NCBI GenBank assembly: GCA_003161855.1
Contig: PMNM01000005.1
Location: 2,031-7,080 of the forward strand
Direction: 5' to 3'
DNA length: 5,050 nt
Source of the DNA: Syntrophaceae bacterium
Lineage (GTDB): Bacteria > Desulfobacterota > Syntrophia > Syntrophales > Fen-1087
Part shown: positions 1 through 4,707 of the stretch, piece by piece
Layout: every line of letters starts with the position of its first letter
How positions within the stretch are numbered: the first letter of the stretch is position 1
Position numbers and translations under genes: made by a program
The notes under the pieces: model-generated
Databases searched by the model: none
Told to the model about the DNA's origin: nothing
Seen by the model: the letters and a program-made list of their open reading frames with translations, nothing else

Positions 1-163
1 ATGCAATCGGTAGCTGGACGGGTAGCAGGTCATGACAACATCCATCAGACAGGAATGAATAAGAGCGTTCCTTTTACCGAGTCAGCTCTATACTGAAATA
101 CATAGAACGCTGCATCATCCTGTGGTCAATGTTCTTCGGGTCTCGTCACAAATGATTTTATTT
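1..163. other. Upstream region of the TPR gene, no gene supported
   Basis: A plus-strand frame is open from base 1 to a TGA at 94-96 (31 codons, starting with ATG at base 1). It could be the tail of an upstream gene, but it is too short to judge and its translation shows no recognisable motif. TATACT at 89-94 is a 5/6 match to a sigma-70 -10 element, but no good -35 sits 16-18 bases upstream, so a promoter for the TPR gene here is only a possibility. Confidence 0.25.
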
Positions 164-1345
164 ATGAAGCAATTCAGGTTTATAGCCCTTTTCCTTGCCC
201 TTTGTTTGCCTTTTCTGATCTCCTGCATTTCAACTGAGATTGAAGCCGCTCAACCCCTACCGGATCCATTCCAGTCCTATCTCAGACAGGGAATTGAGAA
301 GACTCTTAACCTGGAAATCCCGATTGCGAGAGAATCCATGCAAAAAGCTGTGGAACTGGACAGGGAAAACCCAAGCGGATATGCCTTCCTTGCTTTCGTT
401 GAATTATTCTCTTATGAGATGAGCTTTGAACAGAAAGACCGGGAGAACCATCAAGCGGCTATGCTGCGCTATGTCAGCGAAACCCTCATCAGGGGAGGGA
501 AAAGGATTGAGAAAAGTTCTAAAGATGGCCAAGCTTACTTTGCCATGGCCTTGGCGAAAATCGTTAAAGTTCGCTGGGCGATTGAGCAAAAAAATTACTT
601 TATTATTGTGCAGGATACCTCGGACATCTTGGATTATTGCGAAAAAGTGAAGAAAGAAAATCCAAATAATTATGACATTTATTTTCTCACAGGCCTGCTC
701 CATTACCATATCGCACACCTTCCCGCCCTATCCCGTTTTTTTTCTTCCCTACTGATTACATCAGGAAACCACCAGGGGGGACTTCAGGAATTAGAGTTGG
801 CGGCACATAGAGGAGATCTTCTCAAAGAATTTGCACAGGCTGAACTCTCATCGGTTTATGAGTATTTTGAGAAAAAGCCTGAGCAGGCTTTGCCCATTAT
901 CAGGGGATTAAAGGAGAAATTTCCCCTCAATTATAGATTTTTGTTCACTCTGGCCGGTACTCTTTCCGATCTTGATCGATTCGATGAGGCTTTTGCCACA
1001 ACCCGGGAGATTGAGAAAGGGTTTCAGGTTGGTAAATCCCCATTTGTTCATCAGCTCCGGCCCCGTTTTGATCAGTTGATGGGACATATCTATTTCGATC
1101 AGAAGGAATATGCCAAAGCCGCAGATTACTTCCAAAGAGCTCTCAAGGATACAGCTGCTTATAACGCGAGAACTCGAGCTTCAGCCCTTACGGGTCTGGG
1201 CATGATTCACGACGTCCGGAAAGAAAGGAAACAGGCTGAGGATTACTATTCCAGAGCTCTTCAGGTGAAAGGTGGCGAAGGTGCCGCCCAGGTAGAAGCC
1301 AGGCAATATCTAAAGACGCCCTATGTACCTCTGCCTAAACATTGA
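164..1345 (+). CDS. TPR-repeat lipoprotein, uncharacterised
   Basis: The protein (393 residues from this start) is probably a lipoprotein built of tetratricopeptide-like helical repeats, acting as a protein-interaction scaffold at the envelope. Its N-terminus has basic residues (MKQFR), a hydrophobic core and a lipobox LISC with the acceptor cysteine at residue 21. Clear TPR-like helices near the C-terminus include GHIYFDQKEYAKAADYFQRA and the repeat ending in EDYYSRAL; a weaker one near the N-terminus ends in MQKAVELDRENP. The middle, with GLLHYHIAHLPALSRFF and later GGLQELELAAHRG, resembles the long TPR proteins related to the IML2/TTC39 group; that is family memory, not a search. The start at 164 is chosen because it puts the signal peptide at the N-terminus. 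In-frame GTG at 122 and ATG at 152 would add 14 or 4 residues. None of the three has a convincing Shine-Dalgarno, so the start is uncertain. Specific function is unknown. Confidence 0.85.
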   Translation: MKQFRFIALFLALCLPFLISCISTEIEAAQPLPDPFQSYLRQGIEKTLNLEIPIARESMQKAVELDRENPSGYAFLAFVELFSYEMSFEQKDRENHQAAMLRYVSETLIRGGKRIEKSSKDGQAYFAMALAKIVKVRWAIEQKNYFIIVQDTSDILDYCEKVKKENPNNYDIYFLTGLLHYHIAHLPALSRFFSSLLITSGNHQGGLQELELAAHRGDLLKEFAQAELSSVYEYFEKKPEQALPIIRGLKEKFPLNYRFLFTLAGTLSDLDRFDEAFATTREIEKGFQVGKSPFVHQLRPRFDQLMGHIYFDQKEYAKAADYFQRALKDTAAYNARTRASALTGLGMIHDVRKERKQAEDYYSRALQVKGGEGAAQVEARQYLKTPYVPLPKH

Positions 1346-1372
1346 ATTTCATCTGTAATCCATTGCTGAAAC

Positions 1373-1387
1373 GAAGGTCCGACCTTC
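1373..1387. repeat. 15-base perfect inverted repeat between TPR and HD-GYP genes
   Basis: GAAGGTC-C-GACCTTC is a perfect dyad located 28 bases after the TPR stop codon. As RNA it could form a 5-6 bp hairpin, but it is followed only by TTG and then A residues, so it is a poor intrinsic terminator. It touches the TTGAAA at 1388-1393, a possible -35 element, so an operator for the downstream gene is an alternative reading. Neither role is demonstrated. Confidence 0.4.
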
Positions 1388-1417
1388 TTGAAAATGAGGG
1401 CGGTTTGTAAATATATA
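1388..1417 (+). promoter_or_regulatory. Possible sigma-70 promoter for the GAF/HD-GYP gene
   Basis: TTGAAA (1388-1393, 5/6 to TTGACA) and TATATA (1412-1417, 4/6 to TATAAT) are separated by 18 bases, in an AT-rich stretch that continues to about 1448. TATATT at 1414-1419 is a better hexamer but is spaced 20 bases away. AT-rich DNA gives such matches easily, so this is tentative. Confidence 0.3.
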
Positions 1418-1449
1418 TTGATATTTTGTTGAATATCTTTTAAGAAAAA

Positions 1450-1477
1450 TGCAGGAATGATTTATTGTATCCCTGCA
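1450..1477 (+). promoter_or_regulatory. Stem-loop in the probable 5' leader of the HD-GYP gene
   Basis: TGCAGG (1450-1455) pairs perfectly with CCTGCA (1472-1477). The stem can continue past one mismatch with A-T, T-A and G-U pairs, leaving an 8-base loop. It ends 8 bases before the purine-rich ribosome binding site (1486-1493), so it could influence translation initiation. It does not match any riboswitch class I recognise, and no run of T follows that would make it a terminator. Confidence 0.3.
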
Positions 1478-1498
1478 AATAAACCAAAGAGAGAATAA

Positions 1499-3130
1499 TT
1501 GTCCGCGAGTGTCTGTATGGCCTTTCAAGCGTCTCTAACAGAAAGTAAATCAAGAAAAATTTTTCTGGTGTTTTTTTTCTTAGCATCCCTTACTCCCATC
1601 CTGATCGCAATATTTATAATGTACCATTATATTTTTCCGTGTCTTAGCTTAAAAGAATACGATTCCTTGTCTGATACTTTATTCCTGGGTCTGTGTGCAA
1701 TGGTATTATTTCCCTTCATAAGTTTCTTTTTAATTTATCGATGGTTTGACTCCCTGGAAAACGTAACTTCAGAAATTGTATCCAAATCCACAGAAGTCGC
1801 CAGTGGGAAAAAAGAATTTTGCGAACAGCAGATTGAACATCGCAGTCATTATATCGATTCATCCATAAATCGTCCACATCGTCCGGAAGAAAACGAAATA
1901 CAAAGTCTCATCCGGTCATTCAACGCCATCTTCCAGACTGCGGCAGACCAGTTGGAGGAACGCAACCATCTCAAAGAACTCCTGGCCAAGTTGGTTGGTG
2001 TCGCTTCCAACCTCACCTCCGAATTGGACTTTGACCGTCTCTTTCCTCTCATTGTGGGTAATGTGACAGAAGTTATGTCTGCGGAACGCACCAGTCTGTA
2101 TGTTGTTGACTGGGATTGCAGGGAAATCTGGACCAAAGTTTCAGAAGGTATAGAACAGATCCGTCTTCCCTTAGGGCATAGTATCAGTGGTCATGTCGCT
2201 GAGACAGGAGAAATGATTAATGTGACGGATGCCTGGGAATTGCCTTATTATGATCGTTCTTATGATCTAAAAAATAATTTTCGAACGCGTTCTGTCCTCT
2301 CGGTTCCCATTAAAAACCGTCTTGGCAGAATTATTGGTGTCCTTCAGGTTATCAATAAAAAGGGGAAGGATCGATTTGATGCAGAAGATGAAATTTTCAT
2401 TAGAGGATTGACATCCCAGGTGGGGATTGCTTTGGAGAATTCCCTTTTGGTTGATGAAGTTCTCGTTTCCTTTACAAGTTCAATCAGTACCCTTTCCGCC
2501 ATCGTGGATGCCCGGCATCCTTTCACAGCAGGACATTCAGAAAGGGTCATGGAATATTCCCTGTTGATCGCACGGGAAATGAAATTGAGTAAAGAGGACA
2601 TTGAAACATTGCAATATGCTGCCATACTCCATGATATCGGCAAAATTGGAATCCGGGATGACGTGTTGATGAAAAATGGGCCATACAGCCCTGCGGATTG
2701 GGAAGAGATGAAGACCCACCCTCTGAAAACGAAGGCCATTCTGGATAAATTTCATTTCCCGCGCCATCTCCGCCAAGTCTCCGAAATCGCCCACCTTCAC
2801 CATGAAAAGTTGAATGGTGAAGGATATCCAAATGGTCTCAAGGGGGATCAATTGCCCCTCGGGGCCAAAATCATGGCGGTTGCCGACGTATTCGATGCTG
2901 TGACATCGAAGCGGGATTATCCCAAGTATGCCTTCGGCCAAACGTTCGCACCTGATCCCATGCCGCTTTCCCAGGTCATCGAACTTTTAAAAAACGAGGC
3001 AGGCAGCCATTTTGACCCTGCTGTGGTCGATGCTTTTATATGCTGTCTTCCGGAAGCACTGATCCTGTACCGCGGTGTTCACTTTTCTCCGGAGTATGTG
3101 GATGACACCATTCGGAGCCTAAGTTCGTAA
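1499..3130 (+). CDS. Membrane GAF/HD-GYP protein, probable cyclic-di-GMP phosphodiesterase
   Basis: The 543-residue protein should hydrolyse cyclic-di-GMP at the cytoplasmic face of the inner membrane, under control of a GAF sensor. Two hydrophobic helices (about 21-43 and 61-81) enclose only a short outer loop, so there is no periplasmic sensor domain. A HAMP-like/coiled-coil stretch (about 82-165, with EIQSLIRSFNAIF) leads to a GAF domain (about 170-316) carrying NK-x5-F-x3-DE at 286-298. The HD-GYP domain (about 330-515) is complete: H346, HDIGK 378-382, H407, HH 434-435, GEGYP 440-444 and D463. Hence it is expected to be catalytically active. Where many family members read DRPYR, this one reads KRDYP, followed by a longer segment before HFDP at 504-507. 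The TTG start at 1499 is preferred because AAAGAGAG lies 5 bases upstream; ATG at 1517 is the alternative and changes nothing in the domains. The signal sensed by GAF is unknown. Confidence 0.93.
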   Translation: MSASVCMAFQASLTESKSRKIFLVFFFLASLTPILIAIFIMYHYIFPCLSLKEYDSLSDTLFLGLCAMVLFPFISFFLIYRWFDSLENVTSEIVSKSTEVASGKKEFCEQQIEHRSHYIDSSINRPHRPEENEIQSLIRSFNAIFQTAADQLEERNHLKELLAKLVGVASNLTSELDFDRLFPLIVGNVTEVMSAERTSLYVVDWDCREIWTKVSEGIEQIRLPLGHSISGHVAETGEMINVTDAWELPYYDRSYDLKNNFRTRSVLSVPIKNRLGRIIGVLQVINKKGKDRFDAEDEIFIRGLTSQVGIALENSLLVDEVLVSFTSSISTLSAIVDARHPFTAGHSERVMEYSLLIAREMKLSKEDIETLQYAAILHDIGKIGIRDDVLMKNGPYSPADWEEMKTHPLKTKAILDKFHFPRHLRQVSEIAHLHHEKLNGEGYPNGLKGDQLPLGAKIMAVADVFDAVTSKRDYPKYAFGQTFAPDPMPLSQVIELLKNEAGSHFDPAVVDAFICCLPEALILYRGVHFSPEYVDDTIRSLSS

Positions 3131-3314
3131 GTGTGTCATGCTTAATGTATCGCAGGAATCGTTATCTTTGAGACGGGAATTGAAAGGTATCCGATCCTGT
3201 TCTGTTGCTTTTGGTAATGGATGATTCATGGGTGTCATACTCAAAATCACCCGTTCTTTGACGCAGAGAAAAAGAAAGAGGCCTTGAGGTTAAGGAGAAG
3301 CAAAGGATGCTTGA
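3131..3314. other. Convergent intergenic region, no gene seen
   Basis: This gap separates the stop codons of two convergent genes, so terminators for both are expected, but none is strong. CAGGaATCG (3153-3161) can pair with CGATCCTG (3192-3199) with one bulged A, but the loop is 30 bases and only a broken T-rich stretch follows. GGGTG (3230-3234) and CACCC (3248-3252) give a 5 bp stem without a T-run. A short plus-strand frame starting at 3221 runs antisense into the next gene and looks like noise. Confidence 0.4.
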
Positions 3315-3875
3315 TCAACCTGGGAATTTTGCTTCCAGGAGACTTGATCCGAGCAAGCCGAGGAATATACTGCAAACGAAACAACCGGTACTCAGGAGCA
3401 TGATCGAAATGTCTGCTTTTATACTTGTGATTGGACCGGCCTGGCTGACGATCATCAACAAGATAGACAAAGCAAAGAATACCAGGCCGAAGATGATTTT
3501 CCGCTTCAGAATAGGGGTCGTAGTTCTGTGAAATCGTGTTTTTCCATCCATTAAGCCAGAAAAGAAAGCGCCGACCAGTGTAAAGGGCAGACAAAAGGCC
3601 ATAATCCTGATCGCAACCAGTAAATTGGTTCTTACGGGCTGGTTGATTAATAAGACGACAATGGAAAAGAAGAGCAGGAAGAAAGCAAAAGCCTGAGGTG
3701 CATGAACCATGATGGGGTGGATATGTCGGTCGAGAATCTTTTTTCGCTGCTCTGAAATCTTATCTGTATAGGGTTCAAACATCTTGCCCGGCACACCGCA
3801 GGCGGGGCACACATCTCCGACTTTTTCTTCTTCCATGATAAATCCGCAGGCTTTACATTTCATTAGTTTTTTCAT
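3315..3875 (-). CDS. Rubredoxin-like domain fused to DUF2231-type four-helix membrane protein
   Basis: The 186-residue protein starts with a rubredoxin-like ribbon: CKACG at 7-11 and CPACGVP at 23-29, with the spacing seen in the C-terminal domain of rubrerythrins. The four cysteines probably bind one iron or zinc. A short charged linker leads to a membrane domain with about four helices (59-78, 87-107, 127-146, 155-178). Its entry motif HIHPIMVHAP (51-60) matches the HP-x-x-VH-x-P signature I associate with DUF2231. H51, H53, H58 and H116 are candidate ligands; haem or redox roles are speculation. The positive-inside pattern is not decisive for topology. The start is supported by AAGGGGAGGG just upstream on the minus strand (3878-3887). 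The gene is convergent with the HD-GYP gene and divergent from the 26-codon frame at 4139. A membrane-tethered electron-transfer or metal-binding role is inference from the ribbon. Confidence 0.88.
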   Translation of the reverse strand: MKKLMKCKACGFIMEEEKVGDVCPACGVPGKMFEPYTDKISEQRKKILDRHIHPIMVHAPQAFAFFLLFFSIVVLLINQPVRTNLLVAIRIMAFCLPFTLVGAFFSGLMDGKTRFHRTTTPILKRKIIFGLVFFALSILLMIVSQAGPITSIKADISIMLLSTGCFVCSIFLGLLGSSLLEAKFPG

Positions 3876-4138
3876 GGCCCTCCCCTTGATTGCTGTTCGA
3901 TGCAGGATTTGCCATCCTTGCTCTGTTCCAGAACGGATCTCTTCACTGCCGACTTATGAAAATGAGGCTACCTGTCTTCTGATTGTTTGTAAAGTATTTT
4001 GTATCTACAGCGCAAAGGTACCCCAGGCGGTGTGGTTATCCCATGGCCGCTCCAGAACGTTTCCAAGAAGGAGGTGATTCACAGAACAATTACCGATGTG
4101 AAATGAGTTTATCCATGATCTGAAAGGGAGGGGGTGAA
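3876..4138. other. Divergent intergenic region with an orphan Shine-Dalgarno
   Basis: This stretch lies between the divergent starts of the rubredoxin-like/DUF2231 gene and the 26-codon frame, so promoters in both directions are expected. An AT-rich patch lies at about 3977-4012. On the minus strand TTTACA is followed 17 bases later by TAGCCT, a weak sigma-70 match. AAGGAGGTGA at 4068-4077 is a perfect Shine-Dalgarno on the plus strand, yet the next ATG (4096) is 18 bases away and is immediately followed by TGA. No RNA gene or convincing reading frame was seen. Confidence 0.4.
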
Positions 4139-4219
4139 ATGAAATGGAAGGTCGTTATCCGGATGATCGTTCTTGCGCCCATCTCTGTTGCTGCAAACAG
4201 CTGCGGGGCGAAGGCATAA
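4139..4219 (+). CDS. Candidate 26-residue lipopeptide or membrane micropeptide
   Basis: A 26-codon frame begins at an ATG preceded by GGAGG (4127-4131) with 7-base spacing, in a longer purine tract (4123-4134), which is strong for translation initiation. The product has a basic N-terminus (MKWKVVIR), a hydrophobic core (MIVLAPISVAA) and ends NSCGAKA. This looks like a miniature signal peptide with an acceptor-like cysteine at residue 22. The site A-N-S-C is a poor lipobox because -2 is Asn and -3 is Ala, so lipidation is uncertain. If processed, only a five-residue lipopeptide would remain; otherwise it is a single-helix micropeptide. It is convergent with the 90-residue membrane protein gene and is followed by a shared hairpin. 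I do not recognise a family. It could be a chance frame, but the combination of ribosome site, charge pattern and size argues for a gene. Confidence 0.5.
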   Translation: MKWKVVIRMIVLAPISVAANSCGAKA

Positions 4220-4237
4220 AAAAGTGACAAAAACCGG

Positions 4238-4275
4238 CAACAGAGGCGAATACGTCCATGGATCCGCTTCTGTTG
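4238..4275 (-). terminator. Hairpin terminator for the 90-residue membrane protein gene, possibly bidirectional
   Basis: Arms CAACAGAGGCG (4238-4248) and CGCTTCTGTTG (4265-4275) form an 11 bp stem with one G-T wobble when read on the plus strand, around a 16-base loop. On the minus strand the stem is followed by CCGG, then TTTTT, GTCAC and TTTTTT, and it lies 28 bases beyond the stop of the membrane gene. On the plus strand it lies 18 bases after the small frame and is followed by only TTTCT, so termination there would be weaker. Confidence 0.6.
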
Positions 4276-4303
4276 TTTCTGGTGCTTGGCTCATCTGTCA
4301 GGC

Positions 4304-4576
4304 TTACTCTTTGTGGAAGATGAGGCCGAACATCGAGAGCAAAACAATCATGATGAAAAAGCCCGTTAATAAAAATCCGGGACTGTTGAGTTTCCAGACA
4401 GCGGATTCCGAGAAGAGAGAAATCTTCCAGAACTGACTCCAGTACAGGACGAAATAGTAACTGATAAACAGGGCAAGTCTCGCATGACCGAAAATCAGAA
4501 CGATGGTACTTAAACTCAGCGCGATGACGATCTGGGGAAGAGAAACCGTTATTTGTGTGGATAATATGGCTTCCAT
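4304..4576 (-). CDS. Small three-helix membrane protein, unknown function
   Basis: The 90-residue product is almost entirely hydrophobic. Likely transmembrane helices are residues 11-30, 33-49 and 66-86, with a short polar loop at about 50-65 (KISLFSESAVWKLNS). An aromatic-rich stretch, YYFVLYW at 40-46, ends the second helix. There is no cleavable signal peptide, cysteine motif or recognisable enzyme motif. The start is very well supported: AAGGAGG (4584-4590 on the minus strand) with 7-base spacing. The gene lies 126 bases downstream of a Crp/Fnr-family regulator on the same strand, with a CRP-like palindrome and a plausible promoter in the gap, so control by that regulator is likely. A hairpin terminator follows the stop. 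I do not recognise the family; a transporter accessory subunit or a small membrane regulator are only possibilities. Confidence 0.85.
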   Translation of the reverse strand: MEAILSTQITVSLPQIVIALSLSTIVLIFGHARLALFISYYFVLYWSQFWKISLFSESAVWKLNSPGFLLTGFFIMIVLLSMFGLIFHKE

Positions 4577-4583
4577 AATCCAA

Positions 4584-4590
4584 CCTCCTT
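4584..4590 (-). promoter_or_regulatory. Strong ribosome binding site of the small membrane protein gene
   Basis: AAGGAGG on the minus strand, 7 bases before the ATG whose first base is 4576, is a full match to the anti-Shine-Dalgarno. It fixes the start of this gene and supports it being a real coding region rather than a chance hydrophobic frame. Confidence 0.85.
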
Positions 4591-4643
4591 TCCAATCACT
4601 CAGGGGTCTAAAACGTTATGAGCAAGAAACTTAACGGCCGACT

Positions 4644-4671
4644 TTTAAAACAGGCTTGATGAGGATGTTAA
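4644..4671 (-). promoter_or_regulatory. Possible sigma-70 promoter upstream of the small membrane protein gene
   Basis: Read on the minus strand, TTAACA (4671-4666, 5/6 to TTGACA) is followed after 16 bases by TTTAAA (4649-4644, 4/6 to TATAAT). A start near 4637 would give a leader of about 60 bases. The imperfect hexamers fit an activator-dependent promoter, and the CRP-like palindrome at 4692-4707 is centred about 62 bases upstream of this inferred start. Confidence 0.4.
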
Positions 4672-4691
4672 AGTGGAATTAAAAAGTTTGC

Positions 4692-4707
4692 TGTGATGTG
4701 GATCACA
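4692..4707. promoter_or_regulatory. Perfect CRP-type operator palindrome
   Basis: TGTGATGTGGATCACA consists of perfect TGTGA and TCACA half-sites six bases apart, with the dyad extended to TGTGAT/ATCACA. This matches the ideal E. coli CRP core except for the four central bases, and also resembles the HcpR-type sites described in Desulfovibrio. It overlaps the stop codon of the adjacent regulator gene (TGA at 4705-4703) and precedes the small membrane protein gene. On the minus strand it can also fold into a 6 bp hairpin with a four-base loop, with five T residues starting six bases after the stem, so a weak terminator is the main alternative. Confidence 0.7.

Noticed and set aside
736..1578. 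Eight-T runs at 736-743 and 1571-1578 as phase-variation tracts
   Set aside because: Both encode Phe-rich hydrophobic stretches in intact frames; the length is modest and there is no sign of a switched state.
2344..2941. Several minus-strand frames inside the HD-GYP domain
   Set aside because: They are antisense to strongly conserved catalytic motifs and have no independent support.
3307..3531. Plus-strand 74-codon frame starting near AAGGAG
   Set aside because: It is wholly antisense to the rubredoxin-like/DUF2231 gene, whose cysteine motifs and membrane helices are convincing; the translation shows no domain.
4032..4047. Possible sigma-54 promoter (GG-N10-GC)
   Set aside because: The spacing is right but the flanking bases do not match TGGCAC and TTGC, so it is within chance expectation.
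3927..4059. Nine-base direct repeat TCCAGAACG at 3927-3935 and 4051-4059
   Set aside because: It is short, not spaced like paired operators, and not seen a third time in full; chance is sufficient.
3784..4077. Plus-strand 97-codon frame crossing into the intergenic region
   Set aside because: It begins antisense to the cysteine ribbon, has no ribosome binding site, and gives a low-complexity, cysteine/proline-scattered product typical of a chance frame.
4155..4595. Minus-strand 146-codon frame overlapping the small membrane protein gene
   Set aside because: It is in a different frame from the gene with the perfect AAGGAGG site, and its His/Arg/Ser-rich translation looks like an out-of-frame shadow.
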